In this document: piece by piece, positions 54,143-62,076 of the stretch | Layout: each line of letters starts with the position of its first letter | How positions within the stretch are numbered: position 1 is the first letter of the stretch | Source: Lachnospiraceae bacterium AC2031 | GTDB taxonomy: Bacteria > Bacillota > Clostridia > Lachnospirales > Lachnospiraceae | Reading direction: 5' to 3' | Assembly: GCA_000687975.1 (NCBI GenBank) | Contig: JIAB01000001.1 | Coordinates: forward strand, 1,736,001-1,800,000 | DNA: 64,000 nucleotides | The notes under the pieces: model-generated | The model's database searches: none | Seen by the model: only the letters and a program-made list of their open reading frames with translations | Told to the model about the DNA's origin: nothing | Made by a program: the position numbers and the translations under genes

Positions 54143-54799
54143 ATGAAAGGAATATTATATGCTGTAGGTGTTGGACCAGGGGATCCAGACCTGCTTACTA
54201 TAAAAGCAGTAAAAACAATAAATATGGCGGATGTTATCGCGTGTCCTGCAAAAGGAAACGAACCTGGTATTGCATTCCAGATAGTGAAGCAGGCGTGTCC
54301 AAATGTTTCTGAAAAAGAAGTAATGGTGATGAGTTTTCCAATGAAAATGGGAGATTTAAGTAAGGCGCATCAGGAAGTGGCTGAACAAATTACTGATAAA
54401 CTTAAGTTAGGAAAAAACGTGGCTTTTCTGACACTTGGAGATCCGGAGTTTTATTCGACATTTTTCTATATTGCAGACATTATTAAAGAGCAGGGCTATG
54501 ATATAGAAATAATAAATGGAATCACTTCGTTTAGTGCAGTTGGAGCGACTCTAAATCTCCCGATTGCTTTAGGACGTGAACCCGTAATGATTACTTCGGG
54601 TGAATATATACCGTTTGATGGTACGTTGATAATCTTAAAGGCTGGAGGCCATCTAAAAGAAATAAAGAATAAAGTATTAGATAGTGGAAAGACAGCATAT
54701 ATGGTTGAAAACTGTGGTATGCCAGATGAAAGAGTATTTAATAATACTGAGTCTATGCCAGACGAGGCTGGGTATTTTACGGTTGTGATCGTGAGATAA
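54143..54799 (+). CDS. cobI: Precorrin-2 C20-methyltransferase (CobI/CbiL)
   Basis: The protein has 218 residues. The SAM-dependent tetrapyrrole methylase fold is clear: N-terminal AVGVGPGDPDLLTIKAVKTI, the middle FLTLGDPEFYSTFFYI, and NGITSFSAVGATLNLPIALG. These residues fit C20-methylation of precorrin-2 or cobalt-precorrin-2 in cobalamin synthesis. GAGGAA precedes the ATG. No other cobalamin gene is in the window, which is unusual because cobI normally sits in a cob/cbi operon. It may be a displaced pathway gene or a paralogue with a different tetrapyrrole substrate. Confidence 0.85.
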   Translation: MKGILYAVGVGPGDPDLLTIKAVKTINMADVIACPAKGNEPGIAFQIVKQACPNVSEKEVMVMSFPMKMGDLSKAHQEVAEQITDKLKLGKNVAFLTLGDPEFYSTFFYIADIIKEQGYDIEIINGITSFSAVGATLNLPIALGREPVMITSGEYIPFDGTLIILKAGGHLKEIKNKVLDSGKTAYMVENCGMPDERVFNNTESMPDEAGYFTVVIVR

Positions 54800-54831
54800 C
54801 ATTTTTATAAAACTAAAGAGGTAATGAATGT

Positions 54832-55578
54832 ATGGAATATATTAGAGTTACAAAAGAAAACTTGGAAAAGGAGCATATCTGCTGTGCAATTACCAACAAT
54901 AAGGATGTGCAGGTATCCTCAAAAAAAGCGTGGCTTGCAGATAGGTTTGATGAAGGGCTTGTGTTTCTTAAAAGCGCGGAACGAGGCAAGTGTTTTGTTG
55001 AATTTATACCTGCGGAAAATGCATGGGTACCAATTGAGGCAGATGGATATATGTATATTGATTGTCTGTGGGTGTCAGGAGCGCTTAAAGGGCATGGCTA
55101 CTCTTCAGATTTGTTAAATGCATGTATTGAGGATAGCAAGGAAAAAGGTAAAAAGGGACTATGTATACTTAGTGCTGATAAGAAGAAGCCTTTTCTTTCG
55201 GATCCAAAGTTTCTGACTTACAAGGGATTCCTAGTGGCAGATGAAGCGGATAATGGTATTCGACTTATGTATCTGCCTTTTGATGAGAATGCAGATACAC
55301 CTAAGTTCAAAGAATGCGCAAAGCATCCTCATATAGATGAGATGGGATATGTCTTATATTACACCAGCCAGTGCCCATTTAATGGGAAGTATGTTCCAGT
55401 CTTGGAGAAGACAGCTGAGGAGAATGGTATTCCATTTCAAGCTATTCATATAGAGAGCAGGGAAGAGGCACAGAGTGCCCCTACACCTATAACGAACTAT
55501 GCCTTGTTCCACGATGGAGAGTATATTACAAATGAACAAATGAACGACAAGAAGTTTCTGAAGCTTGTTAATGGGTAG
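54832..55578 (+). CDS. GNAT acetyltransferase with C-terminal YoaP domain
   Basis: The protein has 248 residues. Residues about 1-155 are a GNAT domain: YIDCLWVSGALKGHGYSSDL contains the acetyl-CoA loop G-H-G-Y-S. Residues about 185-245 match the YoaP thioredoxin-like domain: VLYYTSQCPFNGKYVPVLEK, with a single Cys where thioredoxins have CxxC. The arrangement is as in Bacillus YoaP. The acceptor substrate is unknown. AAAGAGG lies before the ATG. A 97-aa reading in another frame over the same DNA is an artefact. Confidence 0.9.
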   Translation: MEYIRVTKENLEKEHICCAITNNKDVQVSSKKAWLADRFDEGLVFLKSAERGKCFVEFIPAENAWVPIEADGYMYIDCLWVSGALKGHGYSSDLLNACIEDSKEKGKKGLCILSADKKKPFLSDPKFLTYKGFLVADEADNGIRLMYLPFDENADTPKFKECAKHPHIDEMGYVLYYTSQCPFNGKYVPVLEKTAEENGIPFQAIHIESREEAQSAPTPITNYALFHDGEYITNEQMNDKKFLKLVNG

Positions 55579-55616
55579 AAGAAATAGTATAGCAAGTCCG
55601 AAAGGGATGGTTAAAG

Positions 55617-56237
55617 ATGAATAGACCAGATTTTGATGATATCAAAGATTATGACGAGTTTTGCAAATATTATTGGTATCGCGATGAACTGATAAAGATA
55701 TGCAAGTCCCATGGGCTTAATGCACCTAGTGGGAAAATAGAACTGAATAAAGTTATTGAAGCTTATTTTTTGGGAGAGAAGATATTGCCAGAGAAGAAAA
55801 GAATTAGGAAGTCCAAGAATGTAGTTACGAAATTAACATTGGATACTGGGCTTATTGAATGTGGATTTACATTTGGCAACAGGTTTCGTGAGTTCTTCGC
55901 AAAAGAGACGGGTGTGAGTCCATTTAAGTTTAATGTTGATATGGTTGCTACTGCTAAAGCTGTGAAGGAAAATGGTGATGAATCTTTTACTCTAGGAGAT
56001 CTACTGGATATATACTACGGAAAGAAGACCTATGCGGTATATGACAGGGCAGCACTTCAGTGGAATAAATTTGTTAAGGATTTCTCAGCTGATGATGCAA
56101 CTAGAGTGTTTAGCGACAGGCTAAAAGCGGCAGCAGCTCTATGGAAGATTGTCAGAGATTCTGATATGAAAAAGGAATACTCTCGTGACCTTCTTGAAAG
56201 GTATAAGGACGAAATTAAAAAAAATAAAAAAGTTTAA
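55617..56237 (+). CDS. SAP/DUF6434 domain protein
   Basis: The protein has 206 residues. The N-terminal half (about 5-60) has a SAP-like helix-loop-helix: FCKYYWYRDELIKICKSHGL then NAPSGKIELNKVIEAYFLGE. The C-terminal part has helices with FTFGNRFREFFAKETGVSPF and FTLGDLLDIYYGKK, as in DUF6434-type proteins. SAP folds often bind DNA or RNA; the function here is not known. It precedes the MerR gene with a 71-bp gap holding the MerR promoter. Confidence 0.75.
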   Translation: MNRPDFDDIKDYDEFCKYYWYRDELIKICKSHGLNAPSGKIELNKVIEAYFLGEKILPEKKRIRKSKNVVTKLTLDTGLIECGFTFGNRFREFFAKETGVSPFKFNVDMVATAKAVKENGDESFTLGDLLDIYYGKKTYAVYDRAALQWNKFVKDFSADDATRVFSDRLKAAAALWKIVRDSDMKKEYSRDLLERYKDEIKKNKKV

Positions 56238-56246
56238 AAAAAGGTA

Positions 56247-56277
56247 TTGACTCTAACGTTACGTAATAGTTTATGAT
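56247..56277 (+). promoter_or_regulatory. MerR-type promoter with 19-bp spacer
   Basis: TTGACT at 56247-56252 and TATGAT at 56272-56277 are 19 bp apart, the long spacer diagnostic for MerR activation by DNA distortion. The spacer contains ACGT-T-ACGT (56257-56265), the dyad core seen in TipA-type MerR operators. The MerR protein encoded at 56309 should activate its own gene here. Confidence 0.8.
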
Positions 56278-56308
56278 TACATCAACACGTAAGAGGGAGG
56301 AAGAAAAA

Positions 56309-57040
56309 ATGATGACAGTACATGAAGTCAGTAAGCTTTCCGGAGTGAGTATACGCACTCTACAATATTATGACAGCATAGGGTTACTGAAACCGTCGGA
56401 CTATACTGAATCAGGATATAGGCTGTATGACGATGCAGCTTTGGAAAGATTACAGATGATATTACTGTTTAAAGAATTAGAATTTCCTCTAAAAGATATT
56501 GGTAAGATAATCGATAGTCCTCAGTTTGATAAAAGAAAAGCTTTTGAACAGCAGATAGAGCTTCTCACTCTTAAGAAGGAACATATTGAGAATCTGCTTA
56601 ATCTTGCGCGTGGAATAAAAGAGATAGGAGTTAATAACATTATGGATTTTACAGCATTTGATACAAAGAAGATAGATGAATATGCAGCTCAGGCAAAGGA
56701 GTCCTGGGGTGATACGGATGCTTACAAGGAATATGAAAAGAAGAGTAAAGGAAGAACCGCTGAGGATAATGCAAATATCGTAAAAGATATGATGAAGATA
56801 TTCACAGAATTCGGTGGAATGAAGGAGCAGGATCCTGGCTCTGATAAGGTTCAGAAGCAGGTGAAGAAGTTACAGGATTTCATTACTGATAAGATGTACA
56901 ACTGTACAAAGGAGATTCTTTCTGGTCTTGGTAAAGCATACAGTGCACCAGGAGAAATGAAAGCTAACATAGATAGAGCCGGTGGAGATGGAACTGGCGA
57001 GTTTGTGGATAGAGCAATTCAGATCTATTGTGAAAAGTAA
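56309..57040 (+). CDS. MerR family regulator with TipAS antibiotic-binding domain
   Basis: The protein has 243 residues from ATG 56309, eight bases after GAGGGAGG. N-terminal MerR HTH (1-70): VHEVSKLSGVSIRTLQYYDS and ESGYRLYDDAALERLQMI, then a coiled dimer helix. The C-terminal part (about 125-243), with WGDTDAYKEYEKKSKG, matches TipAS, an all-alpha domain that traps thiopeptides and similar macrocyclic antibiotics. It most likely activates its own promoter when drug-bound. The downstream terminator at 57065 suggests a monocistronic transcript. Confidence 0.9.
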   Translation: MMTVHEVSKLSGVSIRTLQYYDSIGLLKPSDYTESGYRLYDDAALERLQMILLFKELEFPLKDIGKIIDSPQFDKRKAFEQQIELLTLKKEHIENLLNLARGIKEIGVNNIMDFTAFDTKKIDEYAAQAKESWGDTDAYKEYEKKSKGRTAEDNANIVKDMMKIFTEFGGMKEQDPGSDKVQKQVKKLQDFITDKMYNCTKEILSGLGKAYSAPGEMKANIDRAGGDGTGEFVDRAIQIYCEK

Positions 57041-57064
57041 AAAAGTGAAAAGTAACAGTTTCTT

Positions 57065-57096
57065 ACCACCTATCATTCTCGGATAGGTGGTTTTTT
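57065..57096 (+). terminator. Terminator, copy 1 of a duplicated hairpin
   Basis: ACCACCTATC (57065-57074) pairs with 57082-57091 around a 7-nt loop, with a T-run. The arms are identical to those of the terminator at 59632-59663. Confidence 0.9.
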
Positions 57097-57099
57097 CTT

Positions 57100-57144
57100 G
57101 TAAAACACTATACATCTGTGGCAGAATTACAGATAGATGATTAA
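57100..57144 (+). pseudogene. Relic of a methyltransferase gene 3' end
   Basis: Bases 57100-57131 match 28 of 32 bases of the 3' end of the methyltransferase gene at 60470 (61214-61245). The conserved frame reads VKHYTSVAELQIDD-stop; the intact gene ends VKHYISVAELQVKK. The relic has no upstream coding sequence; homology begins right after the T-run of the terminator. This points to a deletion or recombination that left only the tail of a related gene. Confidence 0.65.
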
Positions 57145-57171
57145 TTGTACTAGATTGAGGATATAGTGTTT

Positions 57172-58113
57172 ATGGAAAAAAGTGTTATACCAGACGAAAA
57201 AGTTGAAGAACTATTCTGCTATGAAGTAAATAGAGAGGATTGGTATACCAAGTGGATAGGTGTTACTAAATCCGGGAAATATTATAATGTCGAAACCCAT
57301 GAGTATAATGTGGGTTCAGGGTATTCTTATTATAATACCTACTATCCAATAGAACCTGATGAGGTTAGTTATTATCAGAAGGTTGCTGAGGGTCGTAGAA
57401 AGATAGAGGAATTCAAACGATTAGAGGAAGAGTGTACTCGGCTGGATGATCAGAAGAGGCTTTTCACCAATGGTTCAGACAGAGAATTCTATAAGAAGAA
57501 AAAGACCGATATTATATGGTGGGTAAAGGAGAAAAAAGCTGGCATACATGTCTTCTCTTTTGATAAAGAAACTGTTTTTAATCTGATGACAGATTATCCT
57601 AAAAAACTGACTCCTCAGCAGAAAGAAATCTTTGATAAAGAGAATCCATATTGGAAGAAGTATTTCGAAAAGAAGAATGCAAATGAGATCCCACCTGAGA
57701 TTAAGTACGTGGACGATATTACTCCGGAAGAATATATGCAGCTTAGACATGATGTTGGCTGGAAGGAGTTTCCTCTCGAACAGGCTAAAGCATGTATTGA
57801 TAATGCGTATTATGTCTTATGTGTGAGAGAAGGAGAGAAAGCGATAGGTGTAGTCCGACTTCTTTGGGATGGAGGCTATATTGCATTTTTGTCGGATGTG
57901 ATCGTTGATTCGGCTTATCAAGGACAGGGAATAGGAAGAAAACTTGTAGAGTCCTGCATCATTAAACTTAAGAAGGATATGAAGCCTGGATATAAGGTAA
58001 AGATCACCCTAAATTCCGCAAAGGGTAAAGAAGCTTTTTATGAAAAGTTTGGATTCAAAGTGCGTCCAAATGATGATGCTGGAGCGGGAATGGATCAGTG
58101 GCTTGAGGTGTAA
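57172..58113 (+). CDS. GNAT acetyltransferase with unknown N-terminal domain
   Basis: The protein has 313 residues from ATG 57172; GTG 57166 is also possible given GAGG at 57157-57160. The C-terminal 140 residues are a GNAT domain: ITPEEYMQLRHDVGWKEFPL, FLSDVIVDSAYQGQGIGRKL (acetyl-CoA loop Q-G-Q-G-I-G), and AKGKEAFYEKFGFKVRPND. The N-terminal 165 residues (for example REDWYTKWIGVTKSGKYYNV, a charged helix) are not recognised. The GNAT domain is closely related to that of the transglutaminase fusion at 62077, down to the G-x-G-M-x-Q-W ending, so these are domain paralogues with different fronts. Confidence 0.85.
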   Translation: MEKSVIPDEKVEELFCYEVNREDWYTKWIGVTKSGKYYNVETHEYNVGSGYSYYNTYYPIEPDEVSYYQKVAEGRRKIEEFKRLEEECTRLDDQKRLFTNGSDREFYKKKKTDIIWWVKEKKAGIHVFSFDKETVFNLMTDYPKKLTPQQKEIFDKENPYWKKYFEKKNANEIPPEIKYVDDITPEEYMQLRHDVGWKEFPLEQAKACIDNAYYVLCVREGEKAIGVVRLLWDGGYIAFLSDVIVDSAYQGQGIGRKLVESCIIKLKKDMKPGYKVKITLNSAKGKEAFYEKFGFKVRPNDDAGAGMDQWLEV

Positions 58114-58117
58114 TAAT

Positions 58118-59350
58118 ATGACGAGGGTAACACCAATCAGATATGATACAAAAACCAAAAAGAAATGGAAGATACTACTGATAATTTCAGGTTCAGTTAT
58201 CTTGCTATATATTCTTGTGCTTTTTTTAGAATCCTTTATCCTTTCTGGAACTGATTCTTTTTCATCGAGAGGTGGTCTGGTTTTGTTTTATATGCTCCTT
58301 GCCGGCTTGATGGATATTTCAACTGTGGTATTTGCTATAAGTGCATTTATGCTTTTTGACGCAAGTATATATCTTAGTCGACTTAAGAAGAATCATTTTG
58401 AACTACCTGAAGATAAGAAGCAATATGACCGCGATCTAACTAATCTGCCAAGAACAGATCTGGTGGAAAATGCATATGCCCGTGACAGTGTGATAGGTGG
58501 GCTTCTTTATCTTCTCGCATATTTGATCTTTGTTGCGGCAGATATTTATTATGTGGCTAAATGGGTCGGACTTGGAGAGAAAGACTCTATAGAACTGTTT
58601 GTTATGATGATGTTAGTGCATCTCTTTTTTCTTATATTTGCAGTGGTTTTATTCCGACAGAAGGATACTACAAAATATGTAGATGAGGTTGACGTAGAAA
58701 CGAGTTATAGCAGAAAGGTCAGGTTTTCGATTAATAAGTCTATAATGATACTACTGATCACTTCTATGGTCTCTATATTTGGAATTATGATGGCGCATTC
58801 AATGACAAAGTATATATATAAATCCAGATATGGGAACTATGAAAAAACCATATATGATTTTAAAGAAGAGGCTACTATGACTGTTAGTTCAGTGGACCTT
58901 CAAAATGGAGTCTGGAGTGACAGAATTACAAATACGGATAAGGGTGAGAATCTGTCTCCAGAACTCAGCTTCGATAAGGTAGAGGGAGCGGATTACTATT
59001 TCATATATATGGTTGATGAATCTGCAAATAACTGGGTTCACTGGGTAGCATCTGATGTGCGAGAAGAAGAGCTTGCTACAGGAGCCAATGTTAATCAGTA
59101 TAAGGATAATCCGGAATTTAAATATGTAGGTCCATATCCTCCAGTAGGATCAGGGGAGCATACATATACTATCTTCGTATATGCAATGAAGGGAAAACCT
59201 GACAAAGATATGGACCTGAAGTTTGATGAGGAATTCCATTCAGCGGATTATATGTATTATAATTATTTGTCCATAAGTAAAAGTGGTAATCCAGATGAAT
59301 ATGGAAATGTTATCGCATACGGTTATATTTCCGGAACTTACAGCAGATGA
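58118..59350 (+). CDS. Membrane protein with C-terminal PEBP (YbhB/YbcL) domain
   Basis: The protein has 410 residues from MTRVTPIRYD with GAGGTG upstream. Four membrane helices (about 18-42, 52-85, 135-160, 170-190) and a fifth near 220-240. Residues about 265-410 match the phosphatidylethanolamine-binding protein fold: NLSPELSFDKVEGADYYFIY, NNWVHWVASDV with the conserved H-W, and YVGPYPPVGSGEHTYTIFVY, whose P-P-x-G-x-G-x-H-x-Y is the ligand-pocket signature. The fusion of a polytopic membrane part to an extracytoplasmic PEBP is unusual; most bacterial YbhB proteins are soluble. Ligand unknown. Confidence 0.85.
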   Translation: MTRVTPIRYDTKTKKKWKILLIISGSVILLYILVLFLESFILSGTDSFSSRGGLVLFYMLLAGLMDISTVVFAISAFMLFDASIYLSRLKKNHFELPEDKKQYDRDLTNLPRTDLVENAYARDSVIGGLLYLLAYLIFVAADIYYVAKWVGLGEKDSIELFVMMMLVHLFFLIFAVVLFRQKDTTKYVDEVDVETSYSRKVRFSINKSIMILLITSMVSIFGIMMAHSMTKYIYKSRYGNYEKTIYDFKEEATMTVSSVDLQNGVWSDRITNTDKGENLSPELSFDKVEGADYYFIYMVDESANNWVHWVASDVREEELATGANVNQYKDNPEFKYVGPYPPVGSGEHTYTIFVYAMKGKPDKDMDLKFDEEFHSADYMYYNYLSISKSGNPDEYGNVIAYGYISGTYSR

Positions 59351-59397
59351 TTATAACTGCTTCAAATGTTCGAAGTGGAGGGTAAAAAGATTTGGTG

Positions 59398-59426
59398 TTG
59401 ACAGATACGAAGGAGCAGAGTATCCT
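59398..59426 (+). promoter_or_regulatory. Promoter in the 59351-59683 gap
   Basis: TTGACA at 59398-59403 and TATCCT at 59421-59426 with 17 bp spacing. It lies about 50 bp before the small reading frame at 59479. Confidence 0.45.
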
Positions 59427-59478
59427 AAACACATTATTATTTTGAAACAAGTGATACGATATTATAAGGAGTTTATTC

Positions 59479-59601
59479 ATGCGTAGCTTTAATCTCGCAA
59501 ATGCATACGTCACACTAAGATCAGCACTACTTCGACTAGTGAATGGTCTAAATTTTGTATGTAAGTATCCGGGATTAAAAAGCGTGAGTGGATTGTCATA
59601 G
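59479..59601 (+). CDS. Possible 40-residue small protein
   Basis: ATG 59479 follows AAGGAG (59466-59471) by seven bases. The frame encodes 40 residues, beginning MRSFNLANAYVTLRSALLRL, and ends at TAG 59599. A promoter lies at 59398-59426. The product would be a basic, mildly amphipathic helix followed by a Gly/Ser tail. It may be a genuine small protein or a by-chance frame in a decayed region. It occupies the 333-bp gap between the PEBP gene and the phosphorylase; the preceding reading frame to 59486 also looks protein-like but has no start. Confidence 0.35.
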   Translation: MRSFNLANAYVTLRSALLRLVNGLNFVCKYPGLKSVSGLS

Positions 59602-59631
59602 TAATATAGTATTATTGTATTAGCTATTATT

Positions 59632-59663
59632 GACCACCTATCTTCTCGGATAGGTGGTCTTTT
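59632..59663 (+). terminator. Terminator, copy 2 of a duplicated hairpin
   Basis: GACCACCTATC (59632-59642) pairs with 59649-59659 around TTCTCG, then CTTTT. The 10-bp core arms and the TTCTCG loop are shared with the hairpin at 57065. Confidence 0.85.
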
Positions 59664-59683
59664 GCATAAGGAGGAAAGTAAGT

Positions 59684-60445
59684 ATGAGTATTATTAATTC
59701 TTTTGATAACAAGTCTAAGGCATTGATAGATCCGGGACAGATTTTTAAGAACCCGAAGATGATATCAGATATATGTATAGTTACATTTTCTCAGCATGTC
59801 AGAGATATGGTTTTAGAAAAATATAAGTATGAGTCGGTCGGTTACTCAAGCACGGCGAACGGTAATATAGATATATATCTTTTAAAATTGGATGATATAA
59901 GTGTTTTGTTTTATATGAGCCCGATTGGTGCACCATCTGCAGCTGCTGTAATGCATGAAGTCCATTATATTGGGGGCGCAAGTAAATTTATTATATACGG
60001 TTCCAGTGGAATCTTAGATTCAGAAAGTTGTAAGGGTAATTTGATCGTCCCAACAGCATCATATCGTGATGAAGGTTTGTCATATCATTACATGGAAGCA
60101 TCTGATTATGTTGATATAAAGAATGCTGATAAACTTGCCGAAATCTTTGATAAGCTAAAATATCCATATGTGATGGGGAAGAACTGGACAACCGATGCAA
60201 TATATATGGAGACGGTTGATAAGGCAGAGGCCAGACGTCAGGATGGTTGTATTACGGTTGAGATGGAGGTGTCCGGTCTACAAGCTATGTGTAACTACTA
60301 CGGCTATGAGTTATATCCATTTTTCTTTGGCGCAGATCTTCTTGAAGGAGACTCATGGGATATGGCATCTCTGGGAAATGAAAAAGAATATAATATACAA
60401 AAAAAGACATTTGAAGTGGCAGTAGGCATTGCAGAGAACTTATAG
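59684..60445 (+). CDS. Nucleoside phosphorylase family protein
   Basis: The protein has 253 residues from MSIINSFDNK; AAGGAGG precedes this ATG. It matches the PNP/UDP phosphorylase fold: phosphate-site region MSPIGAPSAAAVMHEVHYIG, IIYGSSGILD (G-x-x-G), and the purine/ribose region ITVEMEVSGLQAMCNYYGYE with the conserved E-M-E. It catalyses phosphorolysis of a nucleoside or related compound in the cytoplasm. Length is typical of this family; specificity is not readable. It starts a gene run that includes two methyltransferases. Confidence 0.9.
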   Translation: MSIINSFDNKSKALIDPGQIFKNPKMISDICIVTFSQHVRDMVLEKYKYESVGYSSTANGNIDIYLLKLDDISVLFYMSPIGAPSAAAVMHEVHYIGGASKFIIYGSSGILDSESCKGNLIVPTASYRDEGLSYHYMEASDYVDIKNADKLAEIFDKLKYPYVMGKNWTTDAIYMETVDKAEARRQDGCITVEMEVSGLQAMCNYYGYELYPFFFGADLLEGDSWDMASLGNEKEYNIQKKTFEVAVGIAENL

Positions 60446-60469
60446 AAACTGAAGAGGAGGACAGATTAT

Positions 60470-61258
60470 ATGAAGATTTCTGGTATTGATAATGGAAAAT
60501 CTTTTGATTTTGGAAATACATCAAAGGATTATGCTAAATATAGAGATATATATCCAAAAGAGTTTTATCAGTATATTTTGGATTTAGGATTATGTAAGGA
60601 TGGACAGGTGGTACTGGATATCGGTACAGGAACAGGTGTTCTTCCGCGGAATATGTACAAGTTTGGTGGAAAATGGATAGGAACCGATATTTCAGAAAAT
60701 CAGATAGAACAGGCAAAAATCCTTGCTTCCGAACAGAATATGGATATAGAGTTCTATGATTGTTCTGCAGAAGATATTGATTATCCAGATAATACATTTG
60801 ATGTGATCACGATATGCCAGTGCATTTGGTATCTGGATGCTGCAGCAATAACAGAAAACTTTGCGAAGATTTTGAAGCCGGATGGAAAGATGCTTATTCT
60901 TTACATGGGATGGTTACCATATGAAGATGAGATTGCCGGTAAGAGCGAGGAAATCATTTTAAAGTATAATCCAAGCTGGAATGCATATGGAGATAAAGTA
61001 CAACCAGTTTATGTACCTGAAGAATTCAGGGCATACTTTGATGTGATCAAGCAGGAAGAGTTTAGAGTTGATGTTCCATTTAGCAGAGAAGGATGGCACG
61101 GAAGAATGAGAGCTTGTCGAGGTGTTGGTGCATCCATGAGTGAAGAAGAACTTGCTAAGTGGAATGAGGAACATTGGAAGATGCTCTCAGAAAATGCACA
61201 GGAAGAATTTTTTGTAAAACACTATATTTCCGTAGCAGAATTACAAGTAAAAAAGTAG
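60470..61258 (+). CDS. Class I SAM-dependent methyltransferase
   Basis: The protein has 262 residues. Motif I VVLDIGTGTGVLPRNMYKFG, acidic loop WIGTDISENQIEQAK, then motif for adenine binding FYDCSAEDIDYPDNTFDVIT and the post-motif YLDAAAITENFAKILKPDGK. It resembles UbiE/Methyltransf_11 enzymes that act on small molecules. AAGAGGAGG precedes the ATG. A second copy of its 3' end is found as a relic at 57100. It lies 25 bp after the phosphorylase gene and 41 bp before another methyltransferase; the acceptor is unknown. Confidence 0.95.
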   Translation: MKISGIDNGKSFDFGNTSKDYAKYRDIYPKEFYQYILDLGLCKDGQVVLDIGTGTGVLPRNMYKFGGKWIGTDISENQIEQAKILASEQNMDIEFYDCSAEDIDYPDNTFDVITICQCIWYLDAAAITENFAKILKPDGKMLILYMGWLPYEDEIAGKSEEIILKYNPSWNAYGDKVQPVYVPEEFRAYFDVIKQEEFRVDVPFSREGWHGRMRACRGVGASMSEEELAKWNEEHWKMLSENAQEEFFVKHYISVAELQVKK

Positions 61259-61298
61259 AAATAGTGATAGAGAAATCATAAAGGAGTGAAAACAGATT

Positions 61299-62051
61299 AT
61301 GGATATTAAAGCAAGTATTGAGGATACCCGAAAAGGCTTTGAAGAAAGCTTTGCTACTGGGACATTTTACAATAGACAGACACAGGATACAGAGCACCTT
61401 GAAAATATCTTACGATATATTGGTGTGAAAGAGGGGATGAAGATACTTGATCTTGGAACCGGTAGTGGATATCTTGCATTTCCAATAGCAAAGAATAATC
61501 CGGCCTGCGAAGTTATCGGACTGGATATAGTTAGTGGAGCATTAGGTGCAAACAGTACCAGAGCAAAGGAAGAGGGACTCGCTAATCTGTCATTTGTAAG
61601 TTATGATGGAATTGATTTTCCATTTGAATCTGAAACATTTGATCTTATTGTTACTAGATATTCGTTACATCATTTCCCTGATATTGAACATAGTATTGGC
61701 GAGGTCAGCAGAGTATTAAAGAAGGGTGGACATTTCTTTATTTCAGATCCGCGTCCTAACGACTGTGATGTAGACCGTTTTGTAGATAAATATATGCAGC
61801 TAAAAAAAGATGGACACATCAAGTTCTATACGAAGGATGAGTGGGAAACTATATGTGGTCATCAAAGACTTAGTCTTATCGATAGCTTTGACAGTTCCAT
61901 TCGTTTTCCTAAGAAGAAGGATACAGCTTATGGTTATGAGGACGTTCTTGCAAATGCTGATAAGGCTGTGAAGGACAGTTACGAGCTGGTTGAAACAGAT
62001 ACAGAAATATTCGTTACAGAAGGCGTAAATAATATTATGTTTGAGAAATAG
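61299..62051 (+). CDS. Class I SAM-dependent methyltransferase (UbiE-like)
   Basis: The protein has 250 residues. Motif I MKILDLGTGSGYLAFPIA, acidic loop VIGLDIVSGALG, motif with DGIDFPFESETFDLIVTRYS and LHHFPDIEHSIGEVSRVLKK. This is the classical Methyltransf_11/UbiE pattern for small-molecule substrates. AAAGGAG precedes the ATG. It is unrelated at the motif level to the relic at 57100. It is followed by the transglutaminase-GNAT gene, whose start lies 26 bp after its stop. Confidence 0.95.
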   Translation: MDIKASIEDTRKGFEESFATGTFYNRQTQDTEHLENILRYIGVKEGMKILDLGTGSGYLAFPIAKNNPACEVIGLDIVSGALGANSTRAKEEGLANLSFVSYDGIDFPFESETFDLIVTRYSLHHFPDIEHSIGEVSRVLKKGGHFFISDPRPNDCDVDRFVDKYMQLKKDGHIKFYTKDEWETICGHQRLSLIDSFDSSIRFPKKKDTAYGYEDVLANADKAVKDSYELVETDTEIFVTEGVNNIMFEK

Positions 62052-62076
62052 TGATGAAGATAAGGAGAGTTTTCAT

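Noticed and set aside
54824-55117. 97-codon frame overlapping the GNAT-YoaP gene
   Set aside because: It is out of frame with a well-supported 248-codon gene and encodes no recognisable domain.
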